DNA of 64,000 bases from Fictibacillus gelatini DSM 15865 (GCF_000430745.1 NZ_AUMP01000007.1:84829-148828), one strand, 5' to 3'; shown: positions 51,658 to 61,091, counted from the first letter of the stretch. Program-made: numbers and translations. The notes: generated by a model not told the origin, from the sequence alone.

Positions 51658-52764
51658 CTACTTCAATGTACTGGCGGATAAACGCTTTCTTTTTTTTATC
51701 ATCTTTAATATAAACAACAATGGAATATAAACAAAGGTTACGAAAAAAGCGACATAAGAAGAAATGGTACTAAGATTGTTAATCATTTCTCTTCTTTCCA
51801 TTGTGCAAGTTAATATGAATGTTAAAACACAAAGAACAATAAGCGCTTTATCCTGCCGGACGGAAAATAATTGCTTGCACCCGCGGCTTATGACCCAGAT
51901 GGCGAGACAAACATTCGGCATAATGACGATCAAATAGGTGGCAATGGCCGCATATTCGAAACGTTCAATAAAGGGCAATTGCACCATCGTTGTCATCGTC
52001 AGCGTCGCCCAGATCGTTTTAGCCAGTTGTTGTTGGCTAAAAAAAACGATGCTGACGGTCATGACGAATAAGTAAATGAGCGTGGACATTAACGCCCCCA
52101 GTTGCGCCCATTTTTGTGATTTCTCACGTTTCTTAATAAGGGGGTAAAACATTAATAATGTCTCAAAGCCGGCAAACGTCAAGCCCGTCTGTTTGATCGG
52201 AGTTAAAATATCTTTTATTGAATAATTAAACAAAGGCAGCAAATTGTTAAAATGGGCAAACCGGAGCGGGAAAGCAAGACATATGATCAAGAAGAACGGA
52301 ATGATCACCCCGAAAAAACAAACTCCTGTTACGACTCGAAAGCCCCCGGAAACGACGTAATAGATAATGATAACGAAAATAATCGCCAACCACCATGTTT
52401 TTAATTCCGGGAAAATCCAAACTTGAATGATTTCGATATAGGATCGAATAAGCGTGAACGATAGCAGTAAAAAGTACGCCATATAAAGAATCGATATCAA
52501 TCCCCCGGCCCATTTTCCTAATAGCGCTTTGTGGATCTCAATTAAATCCGCCCCATTATGTTTCTCTAAAATTTGATATATAAGAAAAATCGTAATATGA
52601 ACGATAATGCCATAAATAATAATTGTAAATACAGCGTCATTTCCAGCTGTCTTTGTTAAAAAACGCTGAAATCCCAGCATCCCGATGCCTACCTGTATGG
52701 CGTGAATGAGAAATAAAGTCAAAAAAGGTGAAACTAATGCGGCTTCTTTCACGGAAGTTTTCAT
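51658..52764 (-). CDS. Germinant receptor B subunit (spore germination permease), intact
   Basis: 368-aa APC-type permease of the GerAB/YndE family, about 10 hydrophobic segments, located in the spore inner membrane where it binds the germinant. FLIHAIQVGIGMLGFQRFL near the start and FAGFETLLMFYPLI and ERFEYAAIATYLIVIMPN further on are diagnostic. ATG 52764 follows AAGGAGTAGATTT; the frame is open further upstream but overlaps the divergent control region. Only intact B subunit of the supercluster; it ends 15 bp before the broken gerA-type gene. Confidence 0.88.
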   Translation of the reverse strand: MKTSVKEAALVSPFLTLFLIHAIQVGIGMLGFQRFLTKTAGNDAVFTIIIYGIIVHITIFLIYQILEKHNGADLIEIHKALLGKWAGGLISILYMAYFLLLSFTLIRSYIEIIQVWIFPELKTWWLAIIFVIIIYYVVSGGFRVVTGVCFFGVIIPFFLIICLAFPLRFAHFNNLLPLFNYSIKDILTPIKQTGLTFAGFETLLMFYPLIKKREKSQKWAQLGALMSTLIYLFVMTVSIVFFSQQQLAKTIWATLTMTTMVQLPFIERFEYAAIATYLIVIMPNVCLAIWVISRGCKQLFSVRQDKALIVLCVLTFILTCTMERREMINNLSTISSYVAFFVTFVYIPLLFILKMIKKRKRLSASTLK

Positions 52765-52915
52765 AAATCTACTCCTTGAACAAGGTTTCCTACCATTAGT
52801 TGTTGCCGATAACACAAGAATGTATGAATTTATTTTTTGTGAATAGTCTTCGGAGAAAAGATAGAAAATAGGCAAATAAAGATGCGTTAGGCAGGCCAAT
52901 TTAGAGGGTGAAGCT
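52765..52915. promoter_or_regulatory. Divergent control region of the two germinant receptor operons
   Basis: 151-bp gap between divergent gerB-type and gerA-type genes. Receptor operons are transcribed by sigma G in the forespore; a plus-strand TGAATA about 17-18 bp upstream of GAAAATA (near 52842-52870) is the best but weak match to TGAATA/CATACTA. No other features seen. Confidence 0.35.
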
Positions 52916-54445
52916 ATGTTCCGTTTTTTATTGAAAGGCAAGAAAAAAGAGCAAAAGCCGGAAAATGATAAGGTCAATGAAACTCAGCACAAAGACTTTC
53001 AATCATTAAAACAACATATGAGCGAGTCGAATGATTTCGTGGATACCGCTCTTAATGAGAATTTTTTATGGATGTCCTATTTTCAATCGCTAGTGCAAAT
53101 GCAATCGTTGCATGAACATATTATCAGGCCGTTAAAAGAAAATATGCAAAATATCAAAAAGATCGAGGACATTGCCGATTTTTTGGGATTGGACAATATT
53201 GAGTTTTGCGATGATGTTTGCGAGATTGAAGAAAAATTGATGAAAGGCTATGTCATTTTTCGCTTGAGGGAATTTGATAGCCATTTCGGCCTTGTCTTTT
53301 TGTTAAATGACAAAAGCGGCCAGCGGGAAAATTCCGATACCGAAACGGAATTCAGCGTCATGGGACCAAAAGCCGGGTTCGTTGAAAATATCGACATTAA
53401 CACCAATATTTTGAGAAGGCTGCTGCCTACGTCGAAATTGATTTTAAAAGAAGAGACGATAGGGACGATTTCGAAAACAAAGGTGATTATTGCTTATTTA
53501 GAAGGGGTGGCGAATCCGCAAAATGTGAACACCATCACCCAGCGAATAAAAGAAATCAACTATGACGTTATTGGTGATATTTCGCTGATCGAACAAGTAA
53601 TTTCTGATAATTCGAAGTCCATTTTCCCCCTTTTTATGACAACGGAGAGGCCAGACCGTGCAGTCGTAGATATTGCAAACGGTGCGATCGCCGTCTTGTG
53701 CAACGGATCTCCAGCTGTTTTAACAGCGCCTTCTTCCCTCAGGCAATTTTTAGTAAGCCCGGAAGACTATTATTTGCCATGGGTAGTCGGCTCTCTTTTT
53801 CGGATGATCCGCATTTTCGGGGTAGCGTTTTCCATTTTTGCGACGCCTTTTTATGTTGCGATTTTAACGTATCATTATCAAATGATTCCAAAGGACTTAT
53901 TAGGTCCATTGATTTCCTCACGGTCAAACGTACCTTTTCCGCCGATTATAGAAGCACTGTTTTTGGAAATCACAATTGAGCTTCTTCGCGAGGCGGGCGC
54001 GCGGCTTCCGACAAAAGTCGGCCAAACGCTCGGTATCGTTGGCGGTATCGTCATCGGGCAGGCTGCTGTAGAAGCGGCATTAACGAGTAATATCCTGCTA
54101 ATTCTCGTCGCTTTGTCAGCCCTGGCTTCCTTCACGTCGCCGATTTATAAAATGAATAACACGCTTCGCTTTTTGCGGTTCCCGTTTATTTTGTTTGCCG
54201 CACTTTTCGGAATGGTAGGAATCAGCATCTGTCTCTGGTTTACGCTCATCCATTTAATCCGGTTGACATCCCTTGGGACACCGTACCTGGTTCCCTTTTA
54301 TCCGCCAAGGAAATCATTTTGGGGTGACACTTTCGTACGCGACCCGTATTCAAAAATGATTAAAACCGTTGATTATTACCGGCCCGGGTCGATTTTCCGC
54401 GTGAAAGGAAAAAATGTGAAAGAAAAGAAAGATATCGATGAATAA
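52916..54445 (+). CDS. Germinant receptor A subunit (GerAA/YndD-like), intact
   Basis: 509-aa A subunit: soluble N-terminal domain (residues 1-285) and about five membrane helices. The hallmarks are TERPDRAVVDIANGAIAVLCNGSP, EDYY at the membrane border, the HYQMIP extracellular loop and LPTKVGQTLGIVGGIVIG. GAGGGTGAAGCT precedes ATG 52916. It forms an A-C pair with the following gene (8-bp overlap) and, with the divergent B gene, a complete YndDEF-type receptor. Confidence 0.92.
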   Translation: MFRFLLKGKKKEQKPENDKVNETQHKDFQSLKQHMSESNDFVDTALNENFLWMSYFQSLVQMQSLHEHIIRPLKENMQNIKKIEDIADFLGLDNIEFCDDVCEIEEKLMKGYVIFRLREFDSHFGLVFLLNDKSGQRENSDTETEFSVMGPKAGFVENIDINTNILRRLLPTSKLILKEETIGTISKTKVIIAYLEGVANPQNVNTITQRIKEINYDVIGDISLIEQVISDNSKSIFPLFMTTERPDRAVVDIANGAIAVLCNGSPAVLTAPSSLRQFLVSPEDYYLPWVVGSLFRMIRIFGVAFSIFATPFYVAILTYHYQMIPKDLLGPLISSRSNVPFPPIIEALFLEITIELLREAGARLPTKVGQTLGIVGGIVIGQAAVEAALTSNILLILVALSALASFTSPIYKMNNTLRFLRFPFILFAALFGMVGISICLWFTLIHLIRLTSLGTPYLVPFYPPRKSFWGDTFVRDPYSKMIKTVDYYRPGSIFRVKGKNVKEKKDIDE

Positions 54446-55550
54446 CAAAAAAACAAGCATACGGAGGCGTAATGTGTTGCGGTTATTACGTATAGTCGTT
54501 CCGATCTTTCTACTGCTTACAGGCTGCGCATTGCAGCAAAAAACGATCGATGATATTCAGCTCATTCAAGTGTTAGGCTACGATTGGAAGGATGGCGAAT
54601 ATAGAGGGACGGCCATTTTTCCAATGTATTCACCTGATAAACAGGAAACGTTCAGGTTGCTCACGTCTTCTTCAAAAACCGGAAGGGAAATATTGGCAAT
54701 CATGAACAATAAATCAGACAAGCCGATCGAAGTTGGCCAGATGCGGACCCTTCTCATTGGCGAAGCTCTTGCGGAAAAAGGGATCTCTACTTTAATGTCA
54801 ACGCTTTACCGAAATTCGAATGTCGGGAACATGACGAAAATCGCAGTTGTGGAAGATGCCGAACATATGCTGATCGAGCGTTGGAAAAAGAAAAGCAGTG
54901 TTGATTTATATATTTCAAACATTCTCCGGCAAAACGAAGATACGGAAAATTTGCCGATTACAAATTTGCACACATTTACGTACCAAATGTGGGACTGGGG
55001 AGAAGATCCTTACCTGCCGTATTTAACGATGGACGAACAGGCGGTTAAAGTAGATGGATTAGCCCTCTTTGACCATGACAAATTGGTAACGAAAATTGAT
55101 GAAAGAGATACCTTTATCTTCATGCTCTTAAATAAAGGTTCCGAAGAGGGAATCTATGAATCCAGCTTCAGCGCGAGGGGGAAGAAGGGGAATGTTGTCA
55201 TTCATGATATCGCGACAAAGAAAATCATGAAGTTGCAAAAAGAAGGTGAGCATCGGAAAATTACCATTCATTTAAAAATAAAAGGAGAAATAAAAGAGTA
55301 TCCAACCTGGTTTGATCTTCAAAAAGATGTTGGGGTTCTTGAAAAAAACGTTGAAAAACATATTAGCAACCATGCGATGGAATTGCTTACCTTTTTTCAA
55401 AAAAAGAATATTGATCCGTTAGGGTTTGGCAGTTATTTAGATAGCAAAATAAGACATTATGATGAAAAACAATATAAAAAAGATTATCAAAACTTAACAT
55501 TTGACGTGAAAACCGATGTCGATATTTTTCATTCTGGTGTGATTGAGTAA
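54438..55550 (+). CDS. Germinant receptor C subunit lipoprotein (YndF-like), intact
   Basis: 370-aa GerAC-type lipoprotein: lipobox LLTGC at about residue 29, then IDDIQLIQVLGYDWKDGEYRG, the region-1 fold, and a C-terminal domain ending KTDVDIFHSGVIE. Overlaps the A-subunit gene by 8 bp. C subunits sit on the outer face of the spore inner membrane and are essential for receptor function. Confidence 0.9.
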   Translation: MNNKKTSIRRRNVLRLLRIVVPIFLLLTGCALQQKTIDDIQLIQVLGYDWKDGEYRGTAIFPMYSPDKQETFRLLTSSSKTGREILAIMNNKSDKPIEVGQMRTLLIGEALAEKGISTLMSTLYRNSNVGNMTKIAVVEDAEHMLIERWKKKSSVDLYISNILRQNEDTENLPITNLHTFTYQMWDWGEDPYLPYLTMDEQAVKVDGLALFDHDKLVTKIDERDTFIFMLLNKGSEEGIYESSFSARGKKGNVVIHDIATKKIMKLQKEGEHRKITIHLKIKGEIKEYPTWFDLQKDVGVLEKNVEKHISNHAMELLTFFQKKNIDPLGFGSYLDSKIRHYDEKQYKKDYQNLTFDVKTDVDIFHSGVIE

Positions 55551-55598
55551 AAATATGCCACAAAAGGAAATGCTAAATTTTGTTCGATTAGACAGTGA

Positions 55599-57227
55599 AT
55601 GAAAATGGAAAGCGAAGTGGGACAATTTATGGGATTTTTCAAGAAGAATAAAACGCGCCGTTTTTCGCGAGGGCCGGATAACTTAGATGCGGAGCAAAGA
55701 AACAAAAACGATCAATTAAAAACGAGTCTTGCGGAAAATATGATGTACATAAAAAATACGTTAGGCAACAGTGATGACGTCCAGACGAGACAATTTGAAA
55801 TCGGAAAAGGGTTAACGATTAAATGTGCTGTCATTTATATGAAAGGCTTAACTGATGAAGCGGCAATCCAGGATTTCGTATTAAAAACCCTTATGACAGA
55901 AGTGAAAAATACGGATCTTGAGCAAAAAATAGTCGAAGGTCCGCAATTATTTGACGTACTTAAAAATTTAGCGGTCACCATAAGCGACATTCAAGATATA
56001 ACGGATTATCAAAAATTGTTTGAAGGCCTTTTATTAGGAAATGTCATTTATTTAATAGATGGACAGGATAAAGGAATGTCTTTTGGGGTTAATAAATGGG
56101 ATGAGCGGCAAGTGTCCGAGCCGATTGCCCAATCAATCGTCAGGGGCCCGCAAGATGCTTTTAACGAAAATATTTTAACAAATATCGCTCTAGTTCGCAG
56201 ACGAATTAAAAGCCCGGCTCTCTGGCTTGAAATGAAGAAAATCGGGAAGCTGACAAAAACGAGTGTCGCCGTCATGTACATGAAAGGGATTGCCAACGAT
56301 AAAACCGTCGAAGAAGTACGCCAAAGGCTGAAACGTATTGATATCGACGGTGTTTTAGAAGGGGGAAATATTGAGGAATTAATCCGGGATGGGGGAAAAA
56401 GCCCGTTTCCGACCGTTTTCAATACGGAACGGCCCGATGTGATTGCAGCGGGGCTGATGGAAGGCCGTATAGCCATTTTTGTAGACGGAACCCCATTTAA
56501 TCTTCTCGTTCCGGCTCTTTTTGTCCAATTCTTTCAGACACCAGAAGACTATTATAATCGCTCATACATGGGTAGTTTGATCCGGCTCCTTCGTTACGGT
56601 GCTTTTTTCATGGCCTTGCTTGCGCCATCCATTTATATCGCTCTGACGACCTTTCACCAGGAAATGATCCCGACTCCGCTTCTCTTAAGCCTGGCAGCGC
56701 AGCGTGAAGGCGTTCCCTTTCCTGCGTTCGTCGAAGCGGTTCTAATGGAAGTAACATTCGAGATTATCCGGGAAGCGGGCTTGCGCATGCCGAGGGCGAT
56801 TGGACCGGCTGTTTCGATTGTTGGGACATTAGTCATCGGAACATCCGCTGTTGACGCAGGAATGGTGTCAGCAGGGATGGTCATTGTGGTTTCGATTACG
56901 GAGATCGCAAGTTTCGTTTTCCCTAATTATGAAATGGGGATCGCCGTGCGGATGATCCGTTTTTTGTTTATGGCGCTTGCTGCCTCTTTTGGCTTTTTCG
57001 GCATCTCTGTCGGGTTAATTGCACTTGTTCTTCATTTGTGCAGTTTGCGCTCATTCGGCGTCCCGTACATGTCACCGCTTGCTCCGTTTATTCCTGCTGA
57101 CCAGAAAGATGCTCTTTTCCGTTTACCGAAGTGGAAAATGTCTAGCAGGCCGCGGCTGATTAACCAGGAAAACGTTGAAAGGGAACAAACGCCGCAACCG
57201 AGGCCGCCTCAGCCAAATGAAAATTGA
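55599..57227 (+). CDS. Germinant receptor A subunit (GerKA-like), second intact copy
   Basis: A subunit of the GerAA/GerKA branch, clearly distinct from the two YndD-like copies: membrane core LRMPRAIGPAVSIVGTLVIG and MGIAVRMIRFLFMALAA, proline-rich tail. 542 aa from ATG 55599; ATG 55629 (MGFFKKNK) fits family N-termini better and would give 532 aa, but neither has a strong ribosome binding site. Followed after 15 bp by its C subunit. No B subunit gene of this set is present. Confidence 0.9.
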   Translation: MKMESEVGQFMGFFKKNKTRRFSRGPDNLDAEQRNKNDQLKTSLAENMMYIKNTLGNSDDVQTRQFEIGKGLTIKCAVIYMKGLTDEAAIQDFVLKTLMTEVKNTDLEQKIVEGPQLFDVLKNLAVTISDIQDITDYQKLFEGLLLGNVIYLIDGQDKGMSFGVNKWDERQVSEPIAQSIVRGPQDAFNENILTNIALVRRRIKSPALWLEMKKIGKLTKTSVAVMYMKGIANDKTVEEVRQRLKRIDIDGVLEGGNIEELIRDGGKSPFPTVFNTERPDVIAAGLMEGRIAIFVDGTPFNLLVPALFVQFFQTPEDYYNRSYMGSLIRLLRYGAFFMALLAPSIYIALTTFHQEMIPTPLLLSLAAQREGVPFPAFVEAVLMEVTFEIIREAGLRMPRAIGPAVSIVGTLVIGTSAVDAGMVSAGMVIVVSITEIASFVFPNYEMGIAVRMIRFLFMALAASFGFFGISVGLIALVLHLCSLRSFGVPYMSPLAPFIPADQKDALFRLPKWKMSSRPRLINQENVEREQTPQPRPPQPNEN

Positions 57228-57242
57228 GACAGGAGGCACGTT

Positions 57243-58445
57243 ATGAAACGTTCAGTCATAAGTTGTGCGCTCATCATTTTTTGTCTTATGACAATGACCG
57301 GTTGCTGGGATCGTAAGGAGCTGAATGAACTGGCGATTGCCATGGGAATAGGGATTGATAAAGACGGAGATCAGTATGTCGTTACCGCCCAGGTCGTTAA
57401 TCCTGGTGAGGTGGCTGCACAAAAAGGCGCCGCGGTTGGCCGGGCGCCAGTCATCACGTTCCAGGCGAAAGATAAGACAATTTATGAAGCCATTCGAAAA
57501 ATAACGAAAGAGTCGCCGCGAAAGATTTATTCCTCCCATCTTCGTGTGCTCGTTATCGGTGAAGATTTGGCAAGAGAAGGAATTGGGCGGTCGCTCGACT
57601 TGCTTTCGAGAAACCAGGAACTCAGGACCGACTTTTATGTCATGATCGCAAAGGGAATGAAGGCAAGCGACGTGTTAAATGTGACAACTTCTTTAGAAAA
57701 AATCCCGTCAAACAAAATTTTTTATGCTTTGGAGACATCGGATAAAGTATACGGACCGACATACAAAGAGACATTGGATGATCTTATTTCCACTTTAGTC
57801 ACCCATGGAAAACAGCCGGCTATTACCGGGGTCGTTCTCAAAGGAAATGAACATGAAGGAGCACCAATGGATAACGTTGCAAAGACCGACCCAGATGCGC
57901 GAATTAAAGTAGATGGGATTGCTATTTTCAAAAAGGATAAGTTAAAAGGATGGCTAAAGGAAGCCGCCAGTGCAGGTTATGTCATTACAACTGACCAATT
58001 GTCAAAAGGCATTATGCATGTGAAATGCCCAAAAGGCGGGAAAGCTGCAGTAGAAATTATTAATGCAAAAACGAAAATAAAAACAAAAGTCGTAAATGGA
58101 CAACCAGAGGCGTTCGTGTACGTCCGTCAAGAAGGAAATGTCGGTGAAGTTGAATGCCACATCGATTTAACCAAACCGGAGTCCATTACCCAATTGGAAA
58201 AAGGGATAGAAAAAAGGAATGTAGAACTAGTCAAAACGTCGATTAAAGAAGTGAAACGAAAATATAAAATAGATAGCTTTGGATTCGGCGAGGCTGTTCA
58301 TCGCTCAAATCCGGAGTATTGGAAGAAAGCACAAAAAAATTGGGATAAAATTTTCGTCCATATGCCTGTCCATGTAAAGGCTGAGATGAAAATACGAAGA
58401 GTAGGGACGATTGGAAATTCATTTATTGAAGAGATGAAGGAGTAA
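57243..58445 (+). CDS. Germinant receptor C subunit lipoprotein (GerKC-like)
   Basis: 400-aa lipoprotein with lipobox MTGC followed by the classical WDRKELNELAIAMGIGID, VVTAQVVNPGEVA and IYSSHLRVLVIGEDLAREGI of GerKC/GerBC. ACAGGAGGCACGTT precedes ATG 57243. Second member of the GerK-type A-C set; acts with the preceding A subunit in the spore inner membrane. Confidence 0.92.
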   Translation: MKRSVISCALIIFCLMTMTGCWDRKELNELAIAMGIGIDKDGDQYVVTAQVVNPGEVAAQKGAAVGRAPVITFQAKDKTIYEAIRKITKESPRKIYSSHLRVLVIGEDLAREGIGRSLDLLSRNQELRTDFYVMIAKGMKASDVLNVTTSLEKIPSNKIFYALETSDKVYGPTYKETLDDLISTLVTHGKQPAITGVVLKGNEHEGAPMDNVAKTDPDARIKVDGIAIFKKDKLKGWLKEAASAGYVITTDQLSKGIMHVKCPKGGKAAVEIINAKTKIKTKVVNGQPEAFVYVRQEGNVGEVECHIDLTKPESITQLEKGIEKRNVELVKTSIKEVKRKYKIDSFGFGEAVHRSNPEYWKKAQKNWDKIFVHMPVHVKAEMKIRRVGTIGNSFIEEMKE

Positions 58446-58451
58446 TTTTAG

Positions 58452-58685
58452 ATGTGGGCCATCTTAGGAATCATTGCAATTGCAGCATTCATGATCTGGT
58501 TTGAAGTGCCGCAATTAGCAAAAAAGAAGCTTAAAAAGGAAATGGTCGTATTTTTCACCCTTCTTTCTATCGGAGTTGGTTTAAGCATTGCGCAAAGCTT
58601 GCACGTTCACATTCCAAACCCGTTAGACTTGATTACTTTTATTTTCAAACCGGTGAGTGATGCTGTATTTGGTTTATTGGAATAG
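58452..58685 (+). CDS. Small germinant-receptor-associated membrane protein (D-subunit type)
   Basis: 77-aa protein with two hydrophobic segments (about residues 3-18 and 32-48) and a hydrophobic C-terminus (LDLITFIFKPVSDAVFGLLE). Genes for small two-helix D proteins occur next to many gerK-type operons and modulate receptor rate. It follows the C subunit by 6 bp. Assignment is by size, topology and position. Confidence 0.7.
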   Translation: MWAILGIIAIAAFMIWFEVPQLAKKKLKKEMVVFFTLLSIGVGLSIAQSLHVHIPNPLDLITFIFKPVSDAVFGLLE

Positions 58686-58787
58686 TAGGTGAAGGAATAT
58701 GACGATTGCCCTGGTAATTTTCTGCTAATTAGCTATTGATGTTAGCCATTTGAAGTATTACAATAATAGTATAAAAACAATCGATAT

Positions 58788-58931
58788 GGGGTAATGATCA
58801 ATTGCCTTAATATCCTACTTTTATTTTTCGATATGTGATGAGACGGATTGCTGGTAGATCAAACTGCTTAGTAATTAGCCCATTATAAAATAGGCTGGGA
58901 AGTAAATAGTCTATTTTATAATGGGCTTTTT
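58788..58931 (+). ncRNA. Candidate structured leader RNA with terminator, upstream of fdhD-moaA (copy 1)
   Basis: Shares with the leader at 60941-61091 the same order of blocks: GGGGTAA (58788), AATTGCCTT (58800), GAGACGGATTGCT (58840-58852), ACTGCT-x-AGT-x-ATTAGCCC (58863-58881) and a terminator of 19 bp (58878-58896 with 58908-58926, one G-U) followed by TTTTT. GCCC is shared by the last block and the terminator arm, so alternative pairing with the upstream GGGG could relieve termination. Looks like a transcription-attenuating riboswitch. I do not recognise the class. Confidence 0.7.
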
Positions 58932-58971
58932 GAGCATTAAAGCAAAAATCATTTAAAGGATGAGGCATTGT

Positions 58972-59775
58972 ATGAAACCAATCGTAGGAAAAAGAGAAAT
59001 TCTTAAATTTACAAATGGAACAATCAAAGAGGCTGAGGATATCATTGTTACGGAGTTTCCCGTTACTGTGAAAATTAATGAACAAGAATTTGTTACGATG
59101 GTTTGTACACCAGAATACATTGAAGATATGGTTATCGGTTACCTGGCATCCGAAGGAATTATCCGGAGATATGAAGATATTAAAGAAATTTGGGTTCAGG
59201 AAAAAGAAGGATATGTGCATGTGAAAATCGATAGATTGAACCCTTATTACCGAAAAATTCAAAACAAGCGTTATATTACGTCCTGCTGTGGAATGAGCAG
59301 ACAGGGGTTTGTCTTCGTCAATGATGCATTAACGGCTAAAAAAATGAATGAAATCCGGGTCAAAATCTCTCCAGATGACTGTCTTCGTTTAATGAATCGT
59401 TTACAAGATTCAGCCACCATTTTCCGAGACACAGGAGGAGTTCATAATGCGGCATTATGTGATGTAAATGGGTTTATGCTGAGCAGGATGGATATCGGGA
59501 GACATAATGCTTTGGATAAAATATACGGATATTGTTTGAAAAATAACATCTCGATTGCAAATAAAATCATTGTTTTTAGCGGTCGTATATCTTCTGAAAT
59601 TTTATTAAAGGTAGCAAAAATTGGTTGTGAGATCGTTCTTTCTAAATCTGCTCCTACTGAATTAGCATTAAAGTTAGCCGAAGATTTAGGGATTACTACA
59701 GTTGGCTTTATTCGAAATCAATCATTCAATATTTACACACGTCCTGAACGAATTCAAACAGACAGTAAGTATTAG
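58972..59775 (+). CDS. fdhD: Formate dehydrogenase accessory sulfurtransferase FdhD
   Basis: 267-aa protein that passes sulfur from a cysteine desulfurase to the bis-MGD cofactor of formate dehydrogenase. Signatures: TEFPVTVKINEQEFVTMVCTP, the two catalytic cysteines in TSCCGMSRQ, FRDTGGVHNAALC and DIGRHNALDKIYGY. ATG 58972 is preferred over ATG 58960 because GAGG lies six bases upstream. First gene after leader copy 1; moaA follows. Confidence 0.93.
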   Translation: MKPIVGKREILKFTNGTIKEAEDIIVTEFPVTVKINEQEFVTMVCTPEYIEDMVIGYLASEGIIRRYEDIKEIWVQEKEGYVHVKIDRLNPYYRKIQNKRYITSCCGMSRQGFVFVNDALTAKKMNEIRVKISPDDCLRLMNRLQDSATIFRDTGGVHNAALCDVNGFMLSRMDIGRHNALDKIYGYCLKNNISIANKIIVFSGRISSEILLKVAKIGCEIVLSKSAPTELALKLAEDLGITTVGFIRNQSFNIYTRPERIQTDSKY

Positions 59776-59825
59776 GATGAATCTAATCATTAGCCGGTTG
59801 CTCGACTTACAAGGGAGAGGGAAAA

Positions 59826-60842
59826 ATGGAAAATGGTATATTAGATAGATGGCAACGCCCTTTAAGGGATCTTCGTTTATCTGTGACCGATCGTTGTAAT
59901 TTCCGCTGCCGTTATTGCATGCCGGAAGAATTATTTGGTCCAGATTATCCATTTTTATCTTCTGATAAAATTTTATCTTTTGATGAAATGGAACGATTAA
60001 CCCGTATATTTGTATCTTTAGGCGTCAAAAAAATACGCATTACAGGTGGAGAACCTTTATTGCGCAAGGATCTTCCAGAACTCATTCACCGTTTGAAATC
60101 CATTAAGGAAGTAGAAGATATCGCAATTACTACCAATGGATCGCTTCTTAAAAAGTTTGCCCCAGCGTTATTTAATGCAGGATTAAGACGGGTGACCGTT
60201 AGCCTTGATTCTTTAGAGGATCAACGGTTCAAAGAGCTAAATGGAAATAATAGCAAAGTCGCAACGGTTTTAGAAGGGATTCGGGCAGCTGCTAACGCAG
60301 GACTGAAAGTAAAAGTGAATATGGTTGTTCAAAAAGGGAAAAACGATCAAGATATCATTCCGATGGCGAAATATTTTAAAGAACGCGGGCATACTCTTCG
60401 CTTTATCGAGTATATGGATGTTGGGAATTCCAATGGCTGGACAATGGCAGAAGTCATGACGAAACAAGAGATTTTAAATGAAATTGAAAAAATCATGCCA
60501 CTCGAACAAATCGAGCCCAATTACCCTGGAGAGGTAGCGACTAGATACCGTTATATAGGAAGTGATCAAGAAATTGGGGTAATTTCATCTGTTACCGATT
60601 CTTTTTGTTCAACTTGTTCAAGGGCGCGGGTTTCTGCCGAAGGGAAATTGTATACATGTTTATTTGCAGCAAAAGGGTATGATCTTCGCCAATTGCTTCG
60701 GTCAGGGGAATCGGATAATGTGATCGCCAATAAAATCATTGAGATTTGGAATCATCGAGTAGACCGCTATTCTGATGAACGAGCAAGTGTTAATCATTCA
60801 ATCAACCGATCCAAAGTAGAGATGTCTCATATTGGCGGTTAA
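59826..60842 (+). CDS. moaA: GTP 3',8-cyclase MoaA (molybdenum cofactor biosynthesis)
   Basis: Radical SAM enzyme starting molybdopterin synthesis from GTP. Cys24, Cys28 and Cys31 of CNFRCRYC bind the SAM cluster; Cys261, Cys264 and Cys278 bind the C-terminal GTP-site cluster; the terminal Gly-Gly (MSHIGG) needed for activity is present. 338 aa, normal length. AAGGGAGAGGGAAAA precedes ATG 59826. Co-transcribed with fdhD, linking cofactor supply to formate dehydrogenase. Confidence 0.95.
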   Translation: MENGILDRWQRPLRDLRLSVTDRCNFRCRYCMPEELFGPDYPFLSSDKILSFDEMERLTRIFVSLGVKKIRITGGEPLLRKDLPELIHRLKSIKEVEDIAITTNGSLLKKFAPALFNAGLRRVTVSLDSLEDQRFKELNGNNSKVATVLEGIRAAANAGLKVKVNMVVQKGKNDQDIIPMAKYFKERGHTLRFIEYMDVGNSNGWTMAEVMTKQEILNEIEKIMPLEQIEPNYPGEVATRYRYIGSDQEIGVISSVTDSFCSTCSRARVSAEGKLYTCLFAAKGYDLRQLLRSGESDNVIANKIIEIWNHRVDRYSDERASVNHSINRSKVEMSHIGG

Positions 60843-60940
60843 CATGATTCAATGTAGGCATCAAAAATTAAGTGATTGAGGTTAAACGGGTAAAGGATTA
60901 TAATAAAATTACAAAAGCAAATGAAAAGATCATTGATGAC

Positions 60941-61091
60941 GGGGTAACTACAAATTGCCTTGACGTCCTGTTTTTTTCATTCATTATATATGGTGAGACG
61001 GATTGCTAGTAGGGTAATACTGCTCAGTTATTAGCCCGCCATAAAATAGACTTGTATTCAATGATTAAGTCTATTTTATGGCGGGCTTTTT
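60941..61091 (+). ncRNA. Candidate structured leader RNA with terminator, upstream of formate dehydrogenase (copy 2)
   Basis: Second copy of the leader described at 58788: GGGGTAA (60941), AATTGCCTT (60953), GAGACGGATTGCT (60995-61007), ACTGCT-x-AGT-x-ATTAGCCC (61019-61037) and a perfect 20-bp terminator (61034-61053 with 61067-61086) then TTTTT. The stem bases CGCC/GGCG here correspond to CATT/AATG in copy 1, a compensatory change that preserves pairing. It ends 25 bp before the start codon. The gap 60843-61116 holds nothing else. Confidence 0.72.

Noticed and set aside
58788..61091. Assignment of the twin leaders to T-box, TPP, fluoride or ZTP classes
   Set aside because: The diagnostic T-box sequence, thi-box blocks, GGCGATGG core and ZTP consensus are all absent; a Moco motif match could not be demonstrated by eye.
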